In this document: positions 31,786 through 39,715 of the stretch, in pieces
How the letters are laid out: each line of letters opens with the position of its first letter
Position numbering within the stretch: position 1 is the first letter of the stretch
Assembly (NCBI GenBank): GCA_902798545.1
Contig: CADBWQ010000026.1
Location: forward strand, 1 to 57,985
Length of the DNA stretch: 57,985 nucleotides
Source of the DNA: Oscillospiraceae bacterium
GTDB taxonomy: Bacteria; Bacillota; Clostridia; Oscillospirales; Oscillospiraceae
Reading direction: 5' to 3'
Notes under the pieces: generated by a model
The model's database searches: none
The model's input: the letters and a program-made list of their open reading frames with translations, nothing else
What the model was told of the DNA's origin: nothing
Translations under genes and position numbers: made by a program

Positions 31786-34341
31786 TCAGCGCTGCTCGTT
31801 GACATACAACATAGCCTTGCTTTGGATCAGTTTTGCAACCTCTTCCACGCTGCGCTGGTCTGCGAAATAGGGCTCTGCGCCTTCGACAATGATCGATTTC
31901 AGACTGTTATCAACGTGGAGGATGCTGTCTGTCGCCTGAACAATCTCCTCAATCTTGCTGATCTCTTCTTCAGAAACCGTCTTGTACTGATAGGTTACTC
32001 CGTTGACCTCTGTGTTGCCCCGGTCCTCCTCGATTCTCTCACCATCGCTGTTCAGCATATAGCTTCCATCCGGATTGCGCTGATACTTCGGCGTCATGGC
32101 ATTGTTCTTCATCTCTTCATATACCGACAGGTTCGTCGGGAACACACTGTCCATGAACTGTTCCTGATACTCCGGCAAGAAAATCTGGCGCACGAACTCC
32201 CATGCCGCTTCCTTATCGGCACAACTTGAGGTGATGGCAAATGAGTTGCCAATCTGGGCAAACATGCTTCCCACACCATTTTCAGTCGGATATCCAACGA
32301 AGGTGCACGGTGCTCCGTTGAGTCCGATCGTATTGATCTGATAATCTTCAAAACAGACGAAATTGCACTGTTTCAAAAGCTGAAGCCCCATGAGAAGCCG
32401 GGTATCCTCATCAAGATCGTTTGTATTCAGATCACTGGTCCAGTCAAATGTTGTAGGAAAGCTTTTGACAAATTGGAGCAGGCGGATAAACCCGTCCGAA
32501 TCAAAGCGGCACTCTCCGTTATTCCAGTCGACATAGTTTTCCAGTTCCAGATAGAGCAGGAAGGTCAGCGCCGTGTCCTTCGTCATGTAAGCACCAAAAA
32601 CCGTACTGTTTGGATTCTCTGCCTGCAGCATCTGCATGGCGGCATTAAACTCATCCATGTTCCAGCCGATCTGATCTCCGACGACATTGCTCAGCCCTGC
32701 AGTGGTCAGTACATAAAAGTTTCCAACCGTCTGATAAAGATGTCCGTTCTCTTCAAAAGCCTGAAGCACATGCTCATTGAGGTCGGTGAGATTCAGTTCT
32801 GGATCGGCCTCGAGGTAGGGATAGAGATCCTCCAGGATTCCCTTTGTGCCGAGGCGATACGCCGACAGAAGGCTGATATCCAGGATGTCCGGTACTTCGC
32901 CCGCTATGATTTCAGTCTGTAGTCTCGTAATGCCTGCATTCCAGTCCTCTTCATTTCCGCTGCTGTAGTCGTTAAACTGCGAATAGTCTGTCACTTCAAT
33001 CCGGTATTCAGAGTTGTTTCGGTTAAAACGGCTTACCATTTTGCTCGTAAAGGGGTAGAGATTCATGACTGCCATCTTTAATACTTTCTTCTGTGCAGCC
33101 TGCCCCGCTTCAGCTTTTGTCAGAACAACCAGATCGTTTTCAATCCCGTTCGCGGTCTTTGAACTTGCCGTTGTCACAATTCTTCCGTCCGCGAGAACGC
33201 AGATGCTCTCATCTCCTTCACGAGCCACATCGCTGTCAATCCAGTTCAGGAGCTTCACGGACTCCCCTGTTGAAAAATCAAGTCCGTAGAGACTGTCTCC
33301 GGCACTGTAATATACCGGGTATTCTCCCCCGCCAGCGATCATACCGTTGACGAAATCATCAATCGCAACCGTATCTTCAAAGCTCTTTGTGCTCAGATCA
33401 AGCAAACTGATCTGATCGCTGCCTGCCTGAAAATAACAGACTGCTATATTCCCATCCGGGAGCCCAACCAGGTATTCCGGCGTACTGCTCATAGGGACAG
33501 TATCCAGCAGGTTTCCGGTTGTTTCGTCCAGGACACAGATTCGATTGTCCTGAATGTAGTTGTTTCGTCCATAATACCATTCCTGAACGGCAACACAAAG
33601 ACGCCCGTCACTGTCTTCAGCGATTCCGATGACGTCAAAGGAATAACTGCCGTCCGCTTCCCTGATTTCTTCCGCATGCGTTTTAAGCCCTTCCAGAGAA
33701 ATCTCTGAAACAACGGTTCCGTTCTCTTCGACGCACACAAGCCTGCTGCTCTCCTCGCTGCGGAAATAGTCTTCAAACGCTGGATCGCTCTCAGTCACTC
33801 CCTCGGGAGCGTCATACCAGTTATGAAACTGCTTCTCGGCAATCCACAACTGTCCTTTCGGTGACACATATAAGGAACTAAAGATCGTGCCACTGTTTCC
33901 TGCCGTCTCAGTCTCCGGCAAGGACGGGGTATACGGGATTTTTTGCATTGAACCGTCCGTTCCGACTTTGCAGAGCATCGGCCCATAGACCCAGTACTGT
34001 TCTTCCCATTCCGGAATAACTCCTTCCGGAGTTTCATCAGAAATGACACCCAGCGAAGTATAATAGACCGCATCACCGGCTGCCACACCGTTCTCCAGCG
34101 CAGCCGTCAGAGGCAGATCTGTAAGTTGCAGATATTTTGCAGTATATCCGGCGGCCATACCTGTCGCATCATCAGCTGCGTTTCCGGCTGAACTCAGCGC
34201 CGGAGTCTCCGGATCAGCCTGGCCATGATCCGCTGCTCCACTGTTTTCTTTGTCGCTGCCACAGCCGGTCAGCATACTGAAGCACAGCATCAGTACCAAA
34301 ATCGCAGCTATGATTTTCTGTATCATTTTTATCTGTTTCAT
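31786..34341 (-). CDS. Large solute-binding lipoprotein with N-terminal propeller-like region
   Basis: 851 residues. The signal peptide ends at Cys27 (MLTGCG). Residues about 60-420 contain repeated beta-strand units of the type seen in beta-propellers (ICVLDETTGNLLDTV, ISLLDLSTKSFEDTV, LYGLDFSTGESVKLL). The C-terminal 420 residues resemble family 1 extracellular solute-binding proteins (SRFNRNNSEYRIEVTDYSQ, IAGEVPDILDISLLS, AWEFVRQIFLPEYQ). No permease gene is near. It lies upstream of the sensor kinase and its promoter carries the same direct repeats as the cargo gene. It may present a ligand to the kinase or bind the exported product. Confidence 0.75.
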   Translation of the reverse strand: MKQIKMIQKIIAAILVLMLCFSMLTGCGSDKENSGAADHGQADPETPALSSAGNAADDATGMAAGYTAKYLQLTDLPLTAALENGVAAGDAVYYTSLGVISDETPEGVIPEWEEQYWVYGPMLCKVGTDGSMQKIPYTPSLPETETAGNSGTIFSSLYVSPKGQLWIAEKQFHNWYDAPEGVTESDPAFEDYFRSEESSRLVCVEENGTVVSEISLEGLKTHAEEIREADGSYSFDVIGIAEDSDGRLCVAVQEWYYGRNNYIQDNRICVLDETTGNLLDTVPMSSTPEYLVGLPDGNIAVCYFQAGSDQISLLDLSTKSFEDTVAIDDFVNGMIAGGGEYPVYYSAGDSLYGLDFSTGESVKLLNWIDSDVAREGDESICVLADGRIVTTASSKTANGIENDLVVLTKAEAGQAAQKKVLKMAVMNLYPFTSKMVSRFNRNNSEYRIEVTDYSQFNDYSSGNEEDWNAGITRLQTEIIAGEVPDILDISLLSAYRLGTKGILEDLYPYLEADPELNLTDLNEHVLQAFEENGHLYQTVGNFYVLTTAGLSNVVGDQIGWNMDEFNAAMQMLQAENPNSTVFGAYMTKDTALTFLLYLELENYVDWNNGECRFDSDGFIRLLQFVKSFPTTFDWTSDLNTNDLDEDTRLLMGLQLLKQCNFVCFEDYQINTIGLNGAPCTFVGYPTENGVGSMFAQIGNSFAITSSCADKEAAWEFVRQIFLPEYQEQFMDSVFPTNLSVYEEMKNNAMTPKYQRNPDGSYMLNSDGERIEEDRGNTEVNGVTYQYKTVSEEEISKIEEIVQATDSILHVDNSLKSIIVEGAEPYFADQRSVEEVAKLIQSKAMLYVNEQR

Positions 34342-34393
34342 CTGTTATTTCTCCATTTTTCTACCTGAACTATCTCATTCAGAGATCTCATTC

Positions 34394-34427
34394 ACTGTAC
34401 TACTGCAACTGTCACAGAACAGTCACA
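34394..34427 (-). promoter_or_regulatory. Lipoprotein-gene promoter with SARP-type direct repeats
   Basis: Minus-strand TGTGACT (34427-34421) and TGTGACA (34416-34410), period 11 bp with GTTC between, then 10 bp to TACAGT (34399-34394). Repeat spacing, linker and distance to the -10 equal those of the cargo promoter. Confidence 0.65.
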
Positions 34428-34921
34428 TATAAAGAGTGCCAACACTTTTCAAACCGTTTGTAAACAAATTTCAAATGATTGCGCTGAACGTATCTCACTC
34501 TTTATGGTATACTACTCTATCACGATATTCCATAAAAATGGTGTAGAACCTGTAAATATATCTTTGATGGATCTTGATCTATCAATGAAGAAAACTTATC
34601 TGTCTGTAATGAAAAACGCTCCCTTCCCAGCGCAGATTTTAATTAATGTGATAGATCACAGCAAATACGATAGCACAGATGGCTGACTACCTTTTCACGG
34701 CCGAACGGAGGGCTGAAACCAGAATATGTATTATCAAGCATCAGGGAAACTGTATTTGGTTCTCTCTGATGCTTGTTGTAATCAATTGGCACACATACTC
34801 TGATCAATGATACATTACAACAATTAATTATAAGGATATGGCTAAGAACAGGTAGAATTCATGGCAGCTTGTCCTGGAAATGATTACACCGTGGAGATTT
34901 TCCTGTTTTTTGTTGTAACCA
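34428..34921. other. AT-rich intergenic region without a supported gene
   Basis: About 490 bp. It holds a possible plus-strand TATACT box near 34508 and a hairpin at 34735-34775 (CAAGCATCAG ... CTGATGCTTG). A 60-codon reading frame at 34504-34686 has no ribosome binding site and no recognisable protein features. Confidence 0.6.
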
Positions 34922-34950
34922 TTGACATTACATCCATGCTGTGTTATATT
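34922..34950 (+). promoter_or_regulatory. Promoter of the Rrf2 region
   Basis: TTGACA (34922-34927), a 17-bp spacer and TATATT (34945-34950). A small stem CTCAT ... ATGAG (about 34981-34999) lies in the leader. Confidence 0.7.
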
Positions 34951-35008
34951 CTTGTCGTCAGTTGAAATCCCAGTGGTTACCTCATAAGAATCTAATGAGA
35001 GTATACGC

Positions 35009-35110
35009 ATGACTATAATTGAAAAGGCCCTTGCTATCATCAACATGTTTGCTTCCGGCGACACCGAAAAGGCAGCTTTCCTGCTGCCAGAAGGATACAT
35101 CCAATGGTAA
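35009..35110 (+). pseudogene. Truncated NTF2/SnoaL-like gene remnant
   Basis: A 33-codon frame, MTIIEKALAIINMF ... PEGYIQW, ends in TAA. It resembles the first 30 residues of SnoaL-like NTF2-fold proteins, which begin with such a helix and then LL..GYIQHN. The rest of the domain (about 100 residues) is absent, and the next gene begins 23 bp later. It is probably a deletion remnant, though a short expressed leader for the Rrf2 gene cannot be excluded. Confidence 0.45.
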
Positions 35111-35132
35111 CAGTTATTCGGAGGTGAGAAGC

Positions 35133-35573
35133 ATGCAGATATCGAGCAGATTTACGGTCGCCCTGCACATCTTCACTTGCTTGGAGGTATTCAAAGAAAA
35201 TAACAAGGTTACCAGTGATTTTCTCGCCGGAAGCATCAACACGAATCCTGTAATCATTCGCAAGATCCTTGCTCAACTAAAAAACGCGGGACTGATTACC
35301 GTTGCCAGAGGGACTGGCGGCATTACTGTGAACAGGCCGCTTGAAGAAATCACATTTTATGAAGTGTACCAAGCCATAGAACCGATTGAGAATGGAGACC
35401 TGTTTCATTTCCATGAAGCGCCGAACCCGGAATGCCCAGTAGGCCGGAATATTCACTCTCTGCTGGACAGCAAACTAAAAGCTATCCAGAATTCGATGGA
35501 AGATGAAATGCGGAAATATACCCTTGCGGATCTTAAAATCGGAATGCAGGATATTTTGGCAAAAGAAATCTGA
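35133..35573 (+). CDS. Rrf2-family transcriptional regulator (YwnA-like)
   Basis: 146 residues from an ATG preceded by GGAGGTG. The winged-helix domain (1-80; SRFTVALHIFTCLEV, NTNPVIIRKILAQLKNAGLI, RGTGGITVNRPLEEITFYEVYQAIE) is typical of the family. Only one Cys (in PNPECPVG) lies near the position of the iron-sulfur ligands of IscR, so it is probably of the cluster-free YwnA type that senses oxidative, thiol or electrophile stress. It may control itself and the macrodomain-sirtuin operon that follows after 100 bp. Confidence 0.88.
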   Translation: MQISSRFTVALHIFTCLEVFKENNKVTSDFLAGSINTNPVIIRKILAQLKNAGLITVARGTGGITVNRPLEEITFYEVYQAIEPIENGDLFHFHEAPNPECPVGRNIHSLLDSKLKAIQNSMEDEMRKYTLADLKIGMQDILAKEI

Positions 35574-35672
35574 GCACAAAAGGCTCCGGTGAAGATCTCA
35601 TCGGGGTACTTTTTAAGGAGCAAATCATGGAAGCAAACGGCAATCGCACGGCTGGCAGGAGGATGGGACAAA

Positions 35673-36476
35673 ATGGATGAAAAACTGACTCAGGATCAGC
35701 GATTGACAGAGCTGGTCGAGGCCTTCAAGCGTGATTCCGGTGAGTATCAGAATATCGAGACGCCGAGGGATACAGACGGCAGAAGACGACTTCTCCGGTC
35801 GCTCATGAATATCCGTATGCCGCGGCGCATGCCGCCGGAGACGCTGCAGCTTCAGGATGCATACCTGCGGGAGCGTGCGGAAGGAAAAGGAATTGTGACA
35901 CTGGAAGATATCCCGGTCAAAGAGGGTGTGATCTCCATCTGGCAGGGCGACATCACCCGGCTTGCCGCAGACGCCATCGTAAACGCCGCAAACTCGCAGA
36001 TGCTGGGGTGTTTCGTGCCGATGCACACCTGCATTGATAACTGCATCCACACGTTCGCGGGAGTCCAGCTTCGCGCGGAGTGCAATCGGCAGATGATGCA
36101 ACTTCGGGCAAAGTACGGGCCCGACTATGAACAGCCGACCGCTGTTCCCATGCTGACGGATGCTTATAATCTCCCGGCAAAAAAGGTGATCCATATCGTC
36201 GGGCCTATCGTTTCCGGCCGGTTGAATGCGGCGCTGGAACAGGATCTTGCTGACTGCTATAGGAACACCCTTGATCTGTGCGCGGAAAATGGCCTGCGCA
36301 GTGTGGCGTTTTGCTGCATCTCCACGGGCGTATTTCGTTTCCCGTCGGAACGGGCCGCACAGATCGCGGTAAAGACAGCAAGGCAATGGCTCGCGGAACA
36401 TAACAGCGTCATGGCCCGCGTAATTTTCAATGTATTCAGTGATAAGGACAGGAGCATCTATGAGCATCTATTCTGA
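35673..36476 (+). CDS. Zinc-dependent macrodomain protein-ADP-ribose hydrolase
   Basis: 267 residues from an ATG preceded by AGGAGG. An N-terminal helical extension of about 90 residues is followed by a macrodomain (VISIWQGDITRLAADAIVNAANSQMLGCF). The signature GCF-PMHTCIDNCIH supplies the Cys/His/Cys zinc site of the SirTM-linked macrodomain class, which removes ADP-ribose from target proteins. The end overlaps the sirtuin start by 17 bp, so the writer/eraser pair is coupled. Confidence 0.92.
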   Translation: MDEKLTQDQRLTELVEAFKRDSGEYQNIETPRDTDGRRRLLRSLMNIRMPRRMPPETLQLQDAYLRERAEGKGIVTLEDIPVKEGVISIWQGDITRLAADAIVNAANSQMLGCFVPMHTCIDNCIHTFAGVQLRAECNRQMMQLRAKYGPDYEQPTAVPMLTDAYNLPAKKVIHIVGPIVSGRLNAALEQDLADCYRNTLDLCAENGLRSVAFCCISTGVFRFPSERAAQIAVKTARQWLAEHNSVMARVIFNVFSDKDRSIYEHLF

Positions 36477-37458
36477 TAAGCAAGAGGCAGACTATACACT
36501 GACACTTCATAAGGGGATTTCCTTTGTACGAAGCCTTCGCGGTGGCCTCACCAATGATACGGGCAGCCGGGAAGAAAACCTGCAGCGCCTGAAGGAGGAG
36601 CTCGAAAACGCCGACGCCATTGTGATCGGCGCGGGAGCCGGGCTTTCCACCGCCGCAGGCTATACCTACAGTGGCGAGCGATTTGAGTACTGGTTTTTTG
36701 ACTTCAAAAAAAATCTCGGCCTCACGGACATGTATTCAGGCGGTTTCTATCCCTTCCCGGATGATGAGACCCGATGGGCGTTCTGGGCCCGGAACATCTA
36801 TATCAATCGGTATCTGGCCCCGTCAAAACCGGTGTATGACGACCTGCTGGCGTTGGTCAGAGGGAGGAATTACTTCGTGATCACCACCAATGTGGACCAC
36901 TGCTTCCAGCGGGCGGGCTTTGAAAAGGAGAGGCTTTTCTATACCCAGGGGGATTACGGTCTGTTCCAGAGTGTCGACGGCAGGGTCAAAGAAACCTACG
37001 ACAACGAAGCATGGGTCATGAAAGCGATGGCAGCCCAGCGTTTTCTCCCCGATGAAAGCGGCGCGTTCCGCGTGCCGAAGGATCGCCTGATCTCCATGCG
37101 GATTCCGCATGAGCTGGTCCCGGTGCTCCCGAACGGAGACCCGGTGACCATGAATCTTCGGGTCGACGAAAGCTTTGTCGAAGATGCCGGATGGCACGCG
37201 GCAGCGGAACGATATGGCCAATTTCTCCGAGCCGCGGAGGGAAAGCACGTTTTGTTCCTGGAACTCGGCGTTGGCGGCAATACCCCTATGATCATCAAAT
37301 ATCCTTTCTGGGCCATGACAGCGGAGAATCCAAATGCGGTCTATGTCTGCCTGAACTATGATGAGGCGGTATGCCCTGAACAGATCAAGGCCCGCTCCCT
37401 CTGTCTGGACGGTGACAGCGGTGAAGTGTTAAAAGCGCTTCAGAGGCTCATACATTGA
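36460..37458 (+). CDS. Class M sirtuin (SirTM), protein ADP-ribosyltransferase-like
   Basis: 332 residues. NAD-binding motif GAGAGLSTAAGYTY at 57-70 and TTNVDHCFQ at 142-150. The position normally held by the catalytic His is Gln163 (YTQGDYGLF), and the zinc Cys tetrad of deacetylating sirtuins is not obvious, both as in described SirTM proteins, which modify lipoylated GcvH-L. The usual partners GcvH-L and LplA2 are not in this window, so the target here is open. The ATG has AGGAGC upstream and lies inside the macrodomain gene. Confidence 0.9.
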   Translation: MSIYSDKQEADYTLTLHKGISFVRSLRGGLTNDTGSREENLQRLKEELENADAIVIGAGAGLSTAAGYTYSGERFEYWFFDFKKNLGLTDMYSGGFYPFPDDETRWAFWARNIYINRYLAPSKPVYDDLLALVRGRNYFVITTNVDHCFQRAGFEKERLFYTQGDYGLFQSVDGRVKETYDNEAWVMKAMAAQRFLPDESGAFRVPKDRLISMRIPHELVPVLPNGDPVTMNLRVDESFVEDAGWHAAAERYGQFLRAAEGKHVLFLELGVGGNTPMIIKYPFWAMTAENPNAVYVCLNYDEAVCPEQIKARSLCLDGDSGEVLKALQRLIH

Positions 37459-37460
37459 TG

Positions 37461-37494
37461 AATCATAACCACCAGTGAACTGGTGGTTATGATT
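37461..37494 (+). terminator. Terminator of the macrodomain-sirtuin operon
   Basis: Perfect 16-bp inverted repeat AATCATAACCACCAGT with a 2-base centre, starting two bases after the stop. The tail is AT-rich. Confidence 0.75.
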
Positions 37495-37597
37495 ATAGTG
37501 GCTACTATGTGTGTCATACTTGCATGCCACATGTGTGACGGTGTCCTCTGAAAAAAGTTTTCAAATAATGAAACCATCCAGCCCAAAATTGGACTAT

Positions 37598-37609
37598 TAT
37601 AGGTGAACG
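37598..37609 (+). promoter_or_regulatory. TATAGGTGAACG leader motif, first ECF module
   Basis: This motif recurs 32 and 31 bp before the first gene of the other two sigma modules (39684, 41802). Here it is 43 bp before the TTG start. It is probably part of the start region of an autoregulated promoter or an early transcribed element. Confidence 0.5.
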
Positions 37610-37640
37610 GCCGTGATAAAAGAGAATCGAGGTGAGATGC

Positions 37641-38150
37641 TTGACGGATGCCAAAGCATTAACGCAGCTACAGTCAGGAGATCAACAGGCGCTGGAATGG
37701 TTCATTGATAGATATAGCAACTACGTAGGAACTATCGTAAACAGCATTCTGCAGGACTGCATGAGTCATGAGGATGTGGAAGAAGTTACCGCTGATGTGT
37801 TTGTCACCTTTTGGAAAAGTGCGGAGGGTCTTCTTCCCTTAAATCTCAAAGGGTATTTAAGCCGCGTGGCGCGAAGCCTCGCGTTGCGGAAGCTTCGTGA
37901 GAAGACGCAGGAACTGTCTCTGGAGGAGGATGTTCTGTTTGTTGAAGAAGAGTCTCTGATTGAAAAGCTTGATCAGGAGCAACGGGATCGGCGGGTACGG
38001 GAAGCAGTGCTTTCGATGACGCAGCCGGACCAGGAAATCTTTCTCCGTCATTATTACTATTGTCAAAGCGTCGCTGTGATTGCTGAAAAGATGAAAATGA
38101 ATCCGTCCACAATCAAAACCCGACTCAAGCGTGGACGGGAAAAGCTTTGA
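37641..38150 (+). CDS. ECF-type RNA polymerase sigma factor (module 1)
   Basis: 169 residues. Region 2 (ALEWFIDRYSNYVGTIVNSIL, DVEEVTADVFVTFWKS) and region 4 (DQEIFLRHYYYCQSVAVIAEKMKMNPSTIKTRLKRGREKL) are complete. I prefer the TTG start with GAGGTG upstream; a GTG nine bases earlier is in frame. The end overlaps the next gene, the probable membrane anti-sigma factor, by TTGA. Confidence 0.88.
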   Translation: MTDAKALTQLQSGDQQALEWFIDRYSNYVGTIVNSILQDCMSHEDVEEVTADVFVTFWKSAEGLLPLNLKGYLSRVARSLALRKLREKTQELSLEEDVLFVEEESLIEKLDQEQRDRRVREAVLSMTQPDQEIFLRHYYYCQSVAVIAEKMKMNPSTIKTRLKRGREKL

Positions 38151-38743
38151 ACGGATACGAGGACAGTTCCGTTCCGATGGAAGAAACGGATGTCGTCTCC
38201 GCGATGAGAATCAAGGAACTGACAAGAATGAAGATTGAACAGGCCGAAACACAGTATAAACCGCGGCATGCAGTAAGAAAACGCATCCTTACGCTGGCTC
38301 TGGCAGCTGCGCTGATGCTGTCTCTCGGAATTGCAGCATATTCTGCCGGACGGGCAATCTTCGGCTGGGGAGGAAATATGGAGATCCGCGCCGAGAAGAC
38401 AGAGGGGGGCGTCCATGGAACCGTCTACGTCCACACGGACAATCTCACAGAACCTGTAAGCTTTGAGAACGGACGCATGTACTTTATCGTCAACAACGAG
38501 CATATTGACATCACGGATCAGGTATCGGAGACGGAACCCTATATTTATCAGTTTACCGATGAAGAGGATGTTCTGCACTATTGGATCATCGGAAAAAACG
38601 GACCTGAATTGGAGCACTATGGTTTTGCGGAATACCTTCATCCATCTGAAAGCGAATGGACTGCCGGATATGTGGCCCGCACAAACGGCAATACTGCTCC
38701 CTGGCTGGATAAAGCCAAAGAAGAACTTGGCTTTGATTTTTAA
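38147..38743 (+). CDS. Membrane anti-sigma-like protein (module 1)
   Basis: 198 residues, TTG start overlapping the sigma gene. A cytosolic N-terminus (1-44) is followed by one membrane helix (about 45-66, ILTLALAAALMLSLGIAAYS) and an extracytoplasmic beta-rich domain of about 130 residues. Coupling to the ECF gene and topology suggest an anti-sigma factor. No zinc motif (HxxxCxxC) is present, so it is not of the ZAS class. Confidence 0.7.
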   Translation: MNGYEDSSVPMEETDVVSAMRIKELTRMKIEQAETQYKPRHAVRKRILTLALAAALMLSLGIAAYSAGRAIFGWGGNMEIRAEKTEGGVHGTVYVHTDNLTEPVSFENGRMYFIVNNEHIDITDQVSETEPYIYQFTDEEDVLHYWIIGKNGPELEHYGFAEYLHPSESEWTAGYVARTNGNTAPWLDKAKEELGFDF

Positions 38744-38766
38744 GCCGTATAATCCCAAACACCCGC

Positions 38767-38850
38767 AAGGCACTCTGCGAGCTGCAGAGTGCCGTTTTTT
38801 ATAGTGGAAAAATCCGTGGTGATGGTGTATAATAAACTACTTAATTTTTG
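38767..38850 (+). repeat. Repeat A, copy 1: terminator plus promoter cassette
   Basis: The element comprises a stem GGCACTCTGC / GCAGAGTGCC (38769-38793) with a T-run, then TGGAAA (38805-38810), a 17-bp spacer and TATAAT (38828-38833). About 60 bp from the T-run onward are identical to 44767-44823 except for one T. It ends the sigma module upstream and starts transcription of the gene downstream. Confidence 0.85.
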
Positions 38851-38915
38851 CCCCTTCATCTTTGACACAGATAATGTTTGAGTTTTTAGCAGATTGACAC
38901 TTGGAGGTATCAGGT

Positions 38916-39339
38916 ATGAAAAAGAAGCTGCTTATCCTCTTAGTTCTTGCAATCAATCATTGTTTTAGTAGTCGCAGCAGCAGTTTTGCTCAATCGTCCG
39001 TATAAGCCAATCTCATTTGTGGCTGATGGTGAGTTTTTTTCAGCAACAGTTGAAAATGGCAGTACCCTGATACTGGATCTGGACAATGACAGCAAAAACA
39101 GGGAATGGTCAATTACCCAGACTCCTGAATGCTTTACGAGCGATTTCAGCACCGTTACCGAAAACTGTTCAGAGTTTCATATCATCGCTCTGCATGATGG
39201 CAAAGGTGTGATGGTGTTTCAGTGTGTTTTAGATGATGGAACAGTTGAAGATTATGAGCTGACACTTTCCATATCTCGCCACCAGAAAACCTATCTCCAA
39301 ATAGACTCGGTTTCATTTGAGAAAACAGCAGTCCAGTAG
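38916..39339 (+). pseudogene. Exported small beta-type protein, frameshifted by a 4-bp duplication
   Basis: An ATG with GGAGG upstream starts MKKKLLILLVLA, the front of a signal peptide, but CAATCAATCATT at 38950-38961 carries a tandem duplication of 4 bases that shifts the frame, which then stops after 29 codons. Removing one copy restores LAIIVLVVAAAVLLNRP and a complete 137-residue exported protein to 39339. The mature part (FVADGEFFSATVENGSTLILDL ... REWSITQ) is weakly reminiscent of chagasin-like I42 protease inhibitors. It is flanked by repeats A and B. Confidence 0.7.
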
Positions 39340-39371
39340 CTGCCGGTTCAGCACCTTGTGCTCCTGCTTTC

Positions 39372-39510
39372 GACGGTAGTAAGAACCCCCGATTTTTACT
39401 ACCATTTGACTACCATTGACGGCATTGACTTGCCGCATTTTGCCGTATTTTGCCGTTTCCGTGACAGAGTCACAGATTATTAACAACTATTTCTGCCCGG
39501 CAGACTACGG
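39372..39510 (+). repeat. Repeat B, copy 1
   Basis: About 140 bp, mostly identical to 46068-46236, including an uninterrupted match from ACTACCATTTGAC through GCCGTATTTTGC. It contains clustered short units with CATTTGAC, CATTGACGG, CATTGACTT and CATTTTGCCG, and then TCTGCCCGGCA. It follows the stop of the frameshifted gene by 30 bp. Clusters of this kind can be recombinase arm sites; it could be an attachment-site remnant. Confidence 0.8.
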
Positions 39511-39574
39511 CAACAGCGGGTATCGGCTACTACCGTTTTACTACCGTTCAGCGAACTGAAAACCATATATGTAC

Positions 39575-39612
39575 AAAAGCAGCTCTGGAGCGAAGACACC
39601 GGAGCTGCTTTT
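39575..39612 (+). terminator. Terminator after repeat B copy 1
   Basis: AAAAGCAGCTC / GAGCTGCTTTT stem followed by TTCTC. It insulates the second sigma module. The remaining sequence between 39511 and 39575 (GGCTACTACCGTTTTACTACCG) repeats a short CTACCG unit. Confidence 0.8.
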
Positions 39613-39683
39613 CTCTGAAGCTTGTTTATAGTTTTCAAAAAAATCTTCGAAACGTGTCACATTTTCTCCTGCAGATGTGTCTA

Positions 39684-39695
39684 TATAGGTGAACG
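39684..39695 (+). promoter_or_regulatory. TATAGGTGAACG leader motif, second ECF module
   Basis: Identical to the motif at 37598-37609; 32 bp before the lipoprotein start. Confidence 0.5.
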
Positions 39696-39715
39696 CCACT
39701 GAAAGGAGTGAGCTT

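Noticed and set aside
34504-34686. 60-codon plus-strand frame in the AT-rich gap
   Set aside because: No ribosome binding site, no recognisable protein pattern, and not adjacent to an operon.
35626-35679. 17-codon frame with GGAG before the macrodomain gene
   Set aside because: It overlaps the macrodomain start, its composition is not peptide-like and it may arise by chance; no evidence of a leader role.
37495-37560. Imperfect symmetry around GTGTGTCATAC ... CACATGTGTGAC
   Set aside because: The arms do not pair over more than a few bases and the position does not fit a promoter or terminator.
39372-39510. Short repeated units read as a CRISPR array
   Set aside because: The units are 8-10 bases with no regular spacers and no cas genes are present.
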